Source: Mesorhizobium sp. 131-2-1
Lineage (GTDB): Bacteria; Pseudomonadota; Alphaproteobacteria; Rhizobiales; Rhizobiaceae
DNA: 64,000 bases
Assembly (NCBI RefSeq): GCF_016756535.1
Contig: NZ_AP023247.1
Coordinates: 4,278,501 to 4,342,500, forward strand
Direction: 5' to 3'
This document shows, in pieces, positions 17,127-25,151 of the stretch; position 1 is the first letter of the stretch, and each line of letters starts with the position of its first letter. The translations under genes and the position numbers were made by a program. The notes beneath the pieces are model-generated. The model saw only the letters and a program-made list of their open reading frames with translations. It did no database searches and had not been told where the DNA came from.

Positions 17127-19853
17127 TCAACCGCCGCGCTCGCCGCCGAGCAATTTCTCGATACCCTCGGCCGAGACCGGCCTGCTGAAATGATAGCCCT
17201 GCATTTCATCGCAATTGTTCTTGCGCAGGAAGGCCACCTGGTCGTCTGTCTCGACGCCCTCGGCGATGACCCGCAGATGCAGATTTTGACCCAATGAAAT
17301 CACGGCGCTGGCGACAGCCTGATCGTTCTCGTCGGCGGCGAGATCCTTGATGAATGACTTGTCGATCTTCAGCCGCGCCACGGGAAACGTCTTGAGCGCA
17401 CTGAGGCTGGAATAGCCGGTTCCGAAATCGTCGATCGATATCTGAACGCCCAGGCTCTGCAACGCGTTCATCGTTGCGACCGCCAGTTCAACGTCCTGCA
17501 TGATAAGGCTTTCGGTTACCTCAAGCTCGAGATGCCTAGCCTCCAGGCCGCTGTTCGTCAGTGCGTTCACGACACGGCCGATCAGGTTCGGTTCCCTGAA
17601 TTGCCGCGCCGAGACGTTCACGCAGACGGTCAAAGGTGGAAGACCGGCATCCTGCCAGGCCCTGTTCTGCCGACAGGCTTCGTGCAGGACCCAGTCGCCG
17701 ATCGGCACGATCAGGCCGGTCTCCTCGGCGGTCGGAATGAATGTGTTCGGCGCCACCATGCCTCGTGTCGGATGCTTCCAGCGCAGCAAGGCTTCGACTG
17801 CAAAGACCTCTCCTGAGCGAAGATCGACTTGCGGCTGATAGAGCAGGATGAATTCCGAGCGAGCCAGGGCATTTCGCAACTCCTCCTGTAGCAGGAATTT
17901 CTCATGCGCCCTGGTGTTGAACTCGGGAGCGTAGAACTGGAAATTGTCGCGGCCGAATTCCTTCGCGCGGTACATTGCGGCATCGGCATTGGCCAGCAGC
18001 TGATCCGGACTCTTCCCATCCTTGGGATAGTTGGCGATGCCGATGCTGGCCGTCGCCCTCAGCCGATGCCTTCCCAGATGAACCGGCTCCGCGATCGCCG
18101 CCCGGATCTTTTGCAGGGTCTCGGAGATCAGATCGACGTTCGTCGGCTGGTCGAACAGAACTATGACGAACTCGTCGCCGCCAAGCCGCACGACGGTGTC
18201 GGTTGGCCTTACGCATTCGACCATACGGTTGGCGACGGTCTTCAACAGCACGTCACCGGCATTGTGACCGAGCGTATCATTGACGAGTTTGAAATTGTCG
18301 AGATCGATGAACACCACCGTCACCCAGCGATCATATCGCTGCGCATAGAGCAGAGCCTGCGAGAGCCGGTCCTCGAGCAGAGCGCGATTTGGAAGCCCTG
18401 TCAGCACATCATGATTGGCCATGAAATGAATCTGGTCTTCAGCCAATTTGCGCTCGATGGCGATCCCTGCAATGCGCGTCGTGAAGTCTATCAGCCGTGT
18501 TTCGGCCTCGGTCGGTTCGCGCACCGTCATCGAATACATGGCGAAGACACCCAGCACGGCGCCTTGATGCGACAGGATCGGGGTCGACCAGCAGGAACGA
18601 TAGCCGAAGGGCGCCACCACCTGGCGGTAATCTTCCCAAAGCGGATCCTGCATGATGTCTGCGACGATGACTGGCTCGCGCCGATAGACGGCGGTGCCAC
18701 ATGATCCAACCTTGGGGCCGATGGCGATGCCGTCGATGGCAGTGGTATAATCCTTCGCCAGGCTCGGCGCGCCGCCGTGCCGCAAATGGCTGCCGTCCTT
18801 GTCCAGCAGCAGGACGGAACCGAATATCCCCGTCAACTGCGACTCGACGAGGCGCATCAGACGGTCGAGCACGTCTTCGAGCAGGGCGCTCATCGCGATC
18901 ATTTCGAGAATATGCGCCTGCCCATCCCGAAGGATGTCCGCCTGCTTGCGCGCGGTGACATCGTGAGCGATGCCAACCAGACCGATAATGTCGTTCTGGG
19001 CATTGCGCAGCGGCACCTTCGTCGATGACACCCACTTGCCGGTGCCGGACGCGTCGACAATGAACTCTTCCTTGTCGATCATTGGTTGCCCGCTGCTGAG
19101 CACCTTCTGCTCCACCGCGCGAAATTTCTGTGCAAGTTCCGGGGCATGGAGATCAAAATCGGTCAAACCGATCATGTCACTGGTCTTCTGCCGTCCGCTG
19201 TCGACCGCAAGAGCCCTGTTCGCCACGACGAAGCGGCTCTCCGTGTCCTTGACCCAGAGATAGTCGGGCACCCAGTCGATCAGCGTTTGCAGCGAGATGC
19301 GCTCGTCGACGACCTGTCGATTGGCAACCAGCGCGGTAATGTCCTCATGCGTGGCCACCCAGCTGCCGTCGGGCATAGGCTGATGGCAGACCTGAACTTT
19401 CCGACCGTCGGCGAGGTTGGCTGTCCATACCCTTGGAGCCATGCCCGCATTGACGGCGCGGGCCAATGCAAGATAGGCGTCGGCATCGGTCGCGGATGTC
19501 CCGGCAACGACGCGACGTTCGACGATTTCCCGGAGCGTCAGCCCCGGCTGCAATTGCTCAGGCGCGATGTGGTAGATTTCCGCATAGCGGCGGTTGCACA
19601 GGATCAGCCGTTCAGCGGCGTCGAAAAAGCAGATGCCCTGCGAAACGTTGTCGATCGCCGTCTCAAATCGCAGCGCCTGCCCTTCGAGCGTTGCGATCCT
19701 GCCTCGCAGATCGCGCTCGAGCGTTTCGTATGAAGCGATCGTCAGCTTTGCCAGCGCCGCAAGGTTGGCCGACTCGGGTGTCTCGACGGCTTTCCTGGAT
19801 GATTTCTCGCCCAAACAGAGTTCCTCCAGTTTGGTGCCGGCACAAAGCAACAC
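17127..19853 (-). CDS. PAS-PAS-GAF-GGDEF-EAL c-di-GMP signalling protein
   Basis: This 908-residue cytoplasmic protein has two PAS domains (about 55-170 and 185-300), a GAF domain (about 325-465), a GGDEF domain (about 475-635) and an EAL domain (about 655-895). The active-site GGDEF is intact near residue 557, with an RxxD inhibitory site (RPTD) five residues before it. The EAL signature reads EALLRW near 686, and the later metal-binding blocks (NVSARQF, DDFGTGYSS) look complete. Both diguanylate cyclase and phosphodiesterase activity are therefore possible. No transmembrane segment is seen. The start is a GTG with GAGG upstream. Confidence 0.93.
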   Translation of the reverse strand: MLLCAGTKLEELCLGEKSSRKAVETPESANLAALAKLTIASYETLERDLRGRIATLEGQALRFETAIDNVSQGICFFDAAERLILCNRRYAEIYHIAPEQLQPGLTLREIVERRVVAGTSATDADAYLALARAVNAGMAPRVWTANLADGRKVQVCHQPMPDGSWVATHEDITALVANRQVVDERISLQTLIDWVPDYLWVKDTESRFVVANRALAVDSGRQKTSDMIGLTDFDLHAPELAQKFRAVEQKVLSSGQPMIDKEEFIVDASGTGKWVSSTKVPLRNAQNDIIGLVGIAHDVTARKQADILRDGQAHILEMIAMSALLEDVLDRLMRLVESQLTGIFGSVLLLDKDGSHLRHGGAPSLAKDYTTAIDGIAIGPKVGSCGTAVYRREPVIVADIMQDPLWEDYRQVVAPFGYRSCWSTPILSHQGAVLGVFAMYSMTVREPTEAETRLIDFTTRIAGIAIERKLAEDQIHFMANHDVLTGLPNRALLEDRLSQALLYAQRYDRWVTVVFIDLDNFKLVNDTLGHNAGDVLLKTVANRMVECVRPTDTVVRLGGDEFVIVLFDQPTNVDLISETLQKIRAAIAEPVHLGRHRLRATASIGIANYPKDGKSPDQLLANADAAMYRAKEFGRDNFQFYAPEFNTRAHEKFLLQEELRNALARSEFILLYQPQVDLRSGEVFAVEALLRWKHPTRGMVAPNTFIPTAEETGLIVPIGDWVLHEACRQNRAWQDAGLPPLTVCVNVSARQFREPNLIGRVVNALTNSGLEARHLELEVTESLIMQDVELAVATMNALQSLGVQISIDDFGTGYSSLSALKTFPVARLKIDKSFIKDLAADENDQAVASAVISLGQNLHLRVIAEGVETDDQVAFLRKNNCDEMQGYHFSRPVSAEGIEKLLGGERGG

Positions 19854-20022
19854 GGCTCGCCCTCAACCCAAAAGCGACCGCATCGTGATCGATATATACT
19901 AATGGTAGATGAACCAGGTGCGGTCGGTTGTAGATATCCGAAAATCCTGGCGCTGTTGCCGAGCCACGATTTTGGGCTCCGGATGCAGGCGCGGCCGCTC
20001 CCGTCGCGCCAATCCGCATGTG

Positions 20023-21555
20023 TCAGTCCATATGCGCGGCTGGCGCGCCGCCCGCCGGCGCTGCCTTCGGCTTGCGCAGCAGGAAGACGAACGGGATGGC
20101 AAGCAGCGTCATCACCATCAGGATTTTGAAGTCGTTGACGTAGGAGATCATCATCGCCTGGATGTTGACCAGCCGATCGACCTGCGAAAGCGCCGCCGGA
20201 TCGCCGCTCGCGGCCGCCGGCGAGGCCGCCCACAGATTGGGGTTGAACGGGTTTATGAAGGCCGAGAGCTCGGTGTGGTTGACCTGCGTGTTGCGCACCA
20301 GCAGAACCGTCACCACCGACACGCCGATCGAGGAGCCGAGATTGCGCACCAGGCTGAACAGCGCGGTGGCATCGGTGCGGTAGCGCGCGTCGAGCGTAGC
20401 GAAGGCAACCGTCGACAGCGGCACGAACACCATGCCCATGCCCAGGCCCTGGATGACGCCGGAGCTGAGGATCAGCCAGTTGTCCATCTGCGGCGAGAAG
20501 CTGGACATGGTGTAGAGCGATTGCGCGGTCAAAAGGAAGCCGATGACGACGAGGATCCTCGCATCGACCCTGTGCATGATGCGACCGACCAGCAGCATCG
20601 AAATCATCGTGCCGATGCCGCGGGGACCGATGACGACGCCGATGGTCATGGTCGGATAGCCGAAAATGTTCGCCAGCATGGGCGGCAGGAGCGACATCGA
20701 GGCCAGGATGAGCACGCCCATGACGAAGATGAACGCCAGGCCGGTCACGAAATTGCGGTCGAGGAATATCTTGGGATCGATGAAGGGATGCTCCGCCGTC
20801 ACCGTGTGGATGGTGAACACCCAGAAGCCGGTGATGGCCAGGCCGAGCTCGATCCAGATCTCGACCGAGGAGAACCAGTCGACCTCGCCGCCGCGATCCA
20901 GCATCAGCTGCAGCGCGCCGACGCCGAGCGAGATCATGGCGAAGCCGAAGAAATCGAAGCTGCGCAGGCGCTTGGCGACGGCAGGCAGATAGGCGGCCAT
21001 GCCGAGGAAGGCGAGGATGCCGACCGGCAGGTTGATGAAGAACACCCAGCGCCAATTGAAGTTCTCGGTCAACCAGCCGCCGAGTGTCGGGCCGAGGATC
21101 GGCCCCAGCATGATGCCGGCGCCCCAGATCGCCATCGCCTGGCCGTGGCGCTCCTTCGGGTTGATGTCGAGCAGGAAGGTCTGCGACAGCGGCACGATCG
21201 CGGCGCCGAACACGCCTTGCAGCAGCCGGAACAGCACGATCGTCTCGAGGCTCCAGGCCAGCCCGCAGAGCATCGAGAAAATGGTGAAGCCGACCACGGC
21301 GGTCAGGAACAGCTCCTTGCGGCCGAGCCGGTCGGCAAGCCAGCCGGTGACCGGCGTCATGATCGCCGCGGCGACGATGTAGGAGGTCAGCACCCAGTTG
21401 ATGTTGTCCGGAGAGGCGCCGAGATCGCCGGTCATGGTCGGCAGCGCGACATTGGCGATCGTGGTGTCGAGCGCCTGCATGACGGTGGCCAGCATCAGCG
21501 CGACGGTGATCAGGCCGCGGTGCGGCACTTCCTTGAAGGGTTCTGGCGTGCTCAT
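20023..21555 (-). CDS. MFS multidrug efflux transporter, DHA2 (EmrB) family
   Basis: This 510-residue protein has about 14 transmembrane segments. Family landmarks include MQALDTTIANVALPTM in the first helix, the motif GWLADRLGRKELF in loop 2-3, and GxxxGPxLGG (ILGPTLGGWL) in helix 5. It should export drugs with the HlyD partner encoded upstream. The ATG at 21555 gives MSTPEPFKE and fits the family; the longer frame to 21636 does not. It ends 169 bases before the GGDEF/EAL gene. Confidence 0.94.
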   Translation of the reverse strand: MSTPEPFKEVPHRGLITVALMLATVMQALDTTIANVALPTMTGDLGASPDNINWVLTSYIVAAAIMTPVTGWLADRLGRKELFLTAVVGFTIFSMLCGLAWSLETIVLFRLLQGVFGAAIVPLSQTFLLDINPKERHGQAMAIWGAGIMLGPILGPTLGGWLTENFNWRWVFFINLPVGILAFLGMAAYLPAVAKRLRSFDFFGFAMISLGVGALQLMLDRGGEVDWFSSVEIWIELGLAITGFWVFTIHTVTAEHPFIDPKIFLDRNFVTGLAFIFVMGVLILASMSLLPPMLANIFGYPTMTIGVVIGPRGIGTMISMLLVGRIMHRVDARILVVIGFLLTAQSLYTMSSFSPQMDNWLILSSGVIQGLGMGMVFVPLSTVAFATLDARYRTDATALFSLVRNLGSSIGVSVVTVLLVRNTQVNHTELSAFINPFNPNLWAASPAAASGDPAALSQVDRLVNIQAMMISYVNDFKILMVMTLLAIPFVFLLRKPKAAPAGGAPAAHMD

Positions 21556-21897
21556 GATGCGGAACTTCCAGCAGGTAACAAAAACGTGTACACGAGGGTT
21601 TCCGGGCGGCGAGGCCTTCCATTGAAAGACCCTCATCGCGGTGGGACGCGACTATCGATGTGGGGGTTACATCGATCGAACGTCTCTCTTGATCGGACGC
21701 CTGCCGCCCGGAAACCTGAGGACCGAAGAGGCCTGTGTCGAAGGCTTCAGGTTTCGATCAGGCCGCGACGCGGCCCGGTCCAATCCCGGTCCTTCCCACT
21801 CCTCCCATCGGGCCAATCTGCCGTTTGCTTCCACCCGCCAGGTCCCGGCAGGATTCCGCCATTTGTCCATCCCAGCCGCCAAGGCGCCCGGGATCGT
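21556..21897. other. Unusually long gap between emrA-like and emrB-like genes
   Basis: No convincing coding frame is present in these 342 bases. There is one inverted repeat, ATCGATGT (21654-21661) / ACATCGAT (21669-21676), with a seven-base spacer. In most EmrAB operons the two genes nearly touch, so this gap may hold a second promoter or an RNA element for the transporter gene. Confidence 0.4.
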
Positions 21898-23094
21898 CTA
21901 CTCGGCCGCCTCGCCGGCCGTGGCGTGGCCGAAGATCTTCGGCAGGCCGCGCGCCACACCGGTGTCGACGCTGACGGTGGCGCTCATGCCGGTGCGCAGC
22001 GCCATCTTGGCGTCGGGGTCGGTCAGTTCCAGGCGCACCGGAATGCGCTGGGTGACCTTGACCCAGTTGCCGGTGGCGTTCTGCGCCGGCAGCAGCGAGA
22101 ACTCGGCCCCGGTGCCGGCGCCGATCGCCTTGACGGTGGCCTCGAAGGTCTTGCCCGGATAGGTGTCGACGACGATCTCCGCCTTCTGGCCCGGCTTCAT
22201 ATGGGTGAGCTGGGTTTCCTTGAAATTGGCGTCGATCCAGGTGTCGCCGGTCTCTACCAGCGAGAACAGCGGCGTGCCGACGGCGACATACTGGCCGATC
22301 TTGAACGAGGAGGCCTGGCTGATGACGCCGTCCGACGGCGCCGTGACCGTGGTCTGCGCCAGGTCATAGGCGGCCTTGTCGCGCGCGGCGAGCGCCGCCA
22401 TCACCGTCGGGTGCTTGTCGGTCTCGATGTCGGGATTGCCGCCGAGCGCCGCCTTGGCGCTGATGATGCCCTGCTCCGCCACCGCCAGCTGCTGCCTGGC
22501 CTTGTCGAGATCGTTCCTCGCCTCGTCCAGCGACGACTTGGCGTTGATGCCCTTTTGGGCAAGGTCGGCGGCGCGGTCATATTGCGACTGCGCATAGGCG
22601 ACTTCGCTGGTGTCGGACTTCTCCTGCGCCATCGCCTGGCTGTAGGCGGCGCGCAGCTGCTCGACATTGAGGCGGGCGGTGGCGACCGCCGCATCGGCCT
22701 GGGCGAGCACGATCCGGTAGGATTCGGGGTCGACCGCGAACAGCACGTCACCCTGCTTGACGAGCTGGTTGTCGGCGATGCCGACCTTGACGATGCGGCC
22801 CGCCGTGTCGGAAGCGATCGACACCTTGGCCTGCTGCAGATTGGCGTTCTCGGTCTCCTGGTAGCGGCCGCCGGTGACCCAGACGTAGGCACCGCCGGCA
22901 AGCAGCGCCGCGGGCAGCGCGACCATCAGGAGAAAGCGGCCGGCGCGGCGCTTCTTCTTCAGCGCCACCGCTGCCGGCTGCGGTGTTGGCGCTACCGACA
23001 CCGGGGCAGCCGCCGGCGCCTCGGCGACCGGCTGCGCCGGCGCCTCCCTTTCCAGCCTGGTGACCTTCTCGTCCACCTTTACGACCGCGTTCAT
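21898..23094 (-). CDS. HlyD/EmrA-type membrane fusion protein
   Basis: This 398-residue periplasmic adaptor is anchored by one membrane segment at about 53-72, after a Pro/Ala-rich cytoplasmic tail of about 45 residues. The lipoyl/barrel-sandwich halves flank a coiled-coil hairpin (about residues 130-225). The C-terminal beta-barrel contains GDTWIDANFKETQL, a block typical of EmrA. It links the inner-membrane DHA2 transporter to an outer-membrane channel, which is not in the window. Its ATG overlaps the MarR stop by four bases (23091-23094), so the two are translationally coupled. Confidence 0.94.
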   Translation of the reverse strand: MNAVVKVDEKVTRLEREAPAQPVAEAPAAAPVSVAPTPQPAAVALKKKRRAGRFLLMVALPAALLAGGAYVWVTGGRYQETENANLQQAKVSIASDTAGRIVKVGIADNQLVKQGDVLFAVDPESYRIVLAQADAAVATARLNVEQLRAAYSQAMAQEKSDTSEVAYAQSQYDRAADLAQKGINAKSSLDEARNDLDKARQQLAVAEQGIISAKAALGGNPDIETDKHPTVMAALAARDKAAYDLAQTTVTAPSDGVISQASSFKIGQYVAVGTPLFSLVETGDTWIDANFKETQLTHMKPGQKAEIVVDTYPGKTFEATVKAIGAGTGAEFSLLPAQNATGNWVKVTQRIPVRLELTDPDAKMALRTGMSATVSVDTGVARGLPKIFGHATAGEAAE

Positions 23095-23579
23095 GCTGCT
23101 GTGCCTTCCGTATTCTTCATTTTCTCCAGGGCCGACGCTTCGCCGTCCGCGAGATTCTGCACGATCGCATCCAGCGCCCGGATCAGGACACGGCGATCTT
23201 CCGGCGACACGCCGACCAACGATTCCTCATAGACCTCGCCGGCGAGGCTCTTGACGTGGGCATAGGCCTCGCTCGCCTTGGCGGTCGGGAAGATCATGCG
23301 CACGCGCCGGTCGGTCGCGTCGGGACGGCGCTCGATCCAGCCGCCCTCCTCCATCCGGTCGACGAGGCGCGAGACGCTGATCGGCTCGATTTCGAGAAGC
23401 TCGGCGAGCCGCGCCTGCGCGACACCCGCCTCCTTGGCGACACGGACCAGAAGCCGCCACTGCGCCGAGGAAAGGCCGAAGCCGCTGGCGCGCGCCTCGA
23501 AGCGCTTGCGCATCAGGCGCTGCACGTCGTGGATCAGGAAGCCCAGTCTGTCGATGCCGTCGGAAACCATAAGCGGCAT
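23091..23579 (-). CDS. MarR family transcriptional regulator of the Emr locus
   Basis: This 162-residue winged-helix regulator has the MarR pattern: recognition helix region LAELLEIEPISVSRLVDRMEEGG and wing DRRVRMIFPT. As the first gene of the marR-emrA-emrB order, it most likely represses its own operon and responds to an exported compound. The start could be the ATG at 23579 or the in-frame ATG at 23570. A possible promoter (TTGAAT near 23600-23605 and TATATG at 23577-23582, 17-bp spacer) would favour the downstream one and a nearly leaderless message. Confidence 0.92.
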   Translation of the reverse strand: MPLMVSDGIDRLGFLIHDVQRLMRKRFEARASGFGLSSAQWRLLVRVAKEAGVAQARLAELLEIEPISVSRLVDRMEEGGWIERRPDATDRRVRMIFPTAKASEAYAHVKSLAGEVYEESLVGVSPEDRRVLIRALDAIVQNLADGEASALEKMKNTEGTAA

Positions 23580-23585
23580 ATATAA

Positions 23586-23597
23586 TAAGCGTGCTTA
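23586..23597. promoter_or_regulatory. Candidate MarR operator
   Basis: TAAGC (23586-23590) and GCTTA (23593-23597) form an inverted repeat around GT, between the putative -35 and -10 elements of the marR-emrAB promoter. Position and symmetry fit autorepression; the arms are short. Confidence 0.45.
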
Positions 23598-23762
23598 GTA
23601 TTCAAGGGACGGCTTGATCCAGAAGCCGGCAACAGTGCATGGCAGACCCGCGATGCGAGCATGGTTAGCGGTTGGTGAACGCGCGGATCGATGCCCGGCT
23701 GTTTCCGCGCCGCGCGGTTTGTTGCATAGATGCCGGGGCTCGACGCGGGGGGAATACGGGGG

Positions 23763-24647
23763 ATGGCCGACATCTGGCAGGTGGGGATCGTTCCTGTGCC
23801 GATCCAGGGCGTTCTTGCCGCCGATGGCCTCGACAGGAGCCGTGTGATCTGGCTGCCGCCGCAAGGCTCGTTCCGCTTCATCGCCGACCCGTTCGGCCTT
23901 TGCCACGGCGATCGCTTCACCGTGCTGGTCGAAGCCTATGACTACCGGGTGAAGCGCGGCGAGATCCACTACTACAGCTACGACCGGGACTGGAGGCTGC
24001 GGGAGCGCGGCATTGCGCTGAAGGAACCTTTCCATCTCTCCTATCCGCAACTGATCCGGTCGGGCGAAGATATCTTCATGCTGCCGGAGGCCTATCAGAG
24101 CGGCCGGCTGACGCTTTATCGGGCGGTCGATTTCCCGAGGGCTTGGGAGCCGGCCGCGGTGCTGCTGGAAGAGCCGGCGGTCGATTCGACCGTCTTTCAC
24201 CACCAGCAGCGCTGGTGGATGTTTCATGCGCTCTTCGGAGCGGACGGCAGGGACACCCGCGAGCTTCATGTCGCCTTTGCCGACAGCCTGACCGGCCCGT
24301 GGCACAGGCATCCGCAAAACCCGGTGCGCACGGGCCGCGCTTCGTCACGGCCGGCCGGCTCGCCCTTCCTGGACGGCGACAAGCTCTATTTCCCGACACA
24401 GGACTGTACGACCGGCTACGGCAGCGCCATCAACCTGCTCGGCATCGAGCGGCTGAGCCCTGGGGAATTTTCGGCAGACATCGTCGAGCGCCTGTCGCCC
24501 GACGGCTGGCTCGAAGGTTTCGACCAGGGGTTTCACACGCTTTCGGACGGCGGCGGCGTTACCTTGATCGACGTCAAGCGCATCGACCGCTCGCCGATGC
24601 GCCATCTGATCAAGCTGCAGCACTGGCTGCGCAAACGGCTGACTTGA
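23763..24647 (+). CDS. GINT1-like beta-propeller (GH43/GH32-type fold) protein
   Basis: The 294-residue product resembles the N-terminal five-bladed propeller domain of glucosamine inositolphosphorylceramide transferase (GINT1). It shows FIADPFG, an acidic VEAYDY motif, LSYPQLI and IFMLPEAY, and a later RPAGSPFLDGDKLYFPTQD block. In plants this domain is fused to a glycosyltransferase; bacterial copies often stand beside formyl- or glycosyltransferases in polysaccharide loci. Here it stands alone. There is no signal peptide. The ATG at 23763 is chosen over 23730 because the extra 11 residues lack family character. Function is not known; assignment rests on motif recall. Confidence 0.68.
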   Translation: MADIWQVGIVPVPIQGVLAADGLDRSRVIWLPPQGSFRFIADPFGLCHGDRFTVLVEAYDYRVKRGEIHYYSYDRDWRLRERGIALKEPFHLSYPQLIRSGEDIFMLPEAYQSGRLTLYRAVDFPRAWEPAAVLLEEPAVDSTVFHHQQRWWMFHALFGADGRDTRELHVAFADSLTGPWHRHPQNPVRTGRASSRPAGSPFLDGDKLYFPTQDCTTGYGSAINLLGIERLSPGEFSADIVERLSPDGWLEGFDQGFHTLSDGGGVTLIDVKRIDRSPMRHLIKLQHWLRKRLT

Positions 24648-24657
24648 GCGGCCGCAA

Positions 24658-24741
24658 TCACAGCCGGTTGCGGATCAGCATGGTGACGACGAAGAACGCG
24701 CCGAGCGAGCCGGCGACGATGGCGCCCAAAGCGGGTCTCAC
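24658..24741 (-). CDS. Possible 27-residue single-span membrane protein
   Basis: A GTG at 24741, preceded by AGGGAA six bases upstream, opens a 27-codon frame whose product is one hydrophobic helix (PALGAIVAGSLGAFFVVTML) ending in the basic tail IRNRL. An in-frame stop lies close upstream, so no longer protein is possible. Short sequences of this kind arise by chance, but the helix, tail and ribosome site together are suggestive. It converges with the propeller gene. Confidence 0.35.
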   Translation of the reverse strand: MRPALGAIVAGSLGAFFVVTMLIRNRL

Positions 24742-25040
24742 CGAGTTCCCTTTTCACCCTCGCCTTTCGATCCAGGAACCATCATCATTTTTTCCACGGT
24801 AGATTGCCTCCGGCAGTTGCCGCTTTGTGCTGTCAACACCCGGCTTCGACGAGCCCGGCGGCGCGTGGATCGCCAAAACATCGGAAAATTTTCAGAAACC
24901 GTTCGGGATTTCGCGGGCCCGGAGACGCAAAAAGATCGGGCTGGAGAACGAAGGGCCGCAACGCCCGATCGCCCAGGCCACCGCATTTTCCCGGTCGACG
25001 CATCCTCCCGCGCGGCCGCAACCTTGGTCACGGAGACAAC
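24742..25040. other. Gene-free stretch before the FAD monooxygenase locus
   Basis: The 299 bases have no open frame with coding character on either strand. A T-rich run (CATCATTTTTTCC) near 24782 and the short repeat CGCCCGATCG are the only visible landmarks. The promoter for the downstream monooxygenase is expected here, but I could not identify one with confidence. Confidence 0.4.
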
Positions 25041-25151
25041 ATGATTGCCGCACTCCTCCACAGGCCGCTGAGGCGCATCGTCGTCACCGCCGGCGTCAAC
25101 CGGCTGCGGGAACATGAAAAAGTCCGTATCGTTGAAGGGGAAGAGAAATGA
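25041..25151 (+). CDS. Possible 36-residue leader protein coupled to the monooxygenase
   Basis: An ATG at 25041 with GGAG six bases upstream opens a 36-codon frame (MIAALLHRPLRRIVVTAG at the N-terminus, basic and charged overall). Its TGA overlaps the ATG of the FAD monooxygenase in ATGA (25148-25151). That overlap is the usual sign of translational coupling. I do not recognise the peptide. It may be a real small protein, a leader that gates translation, or chance. Confidence 0.4.
   Translation: MIAALLHRPLRRIVVTAGVNRLREHEKVRIVEGEEK

Noticed and set aside
19909..23232. Open frame of 1107 codons on the plus strand opposite the Emr locus
   Set aside because: It runs through emrB, emrA and marR on the other strand and is full of Arg/His/Asp runs typical of GC-rich antisense frames.
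24738..25115. Minus-strand frame of 125 codons before the monooxygenase
   Set aside because: It has no family character and no ribosome site; coding statistics look random.
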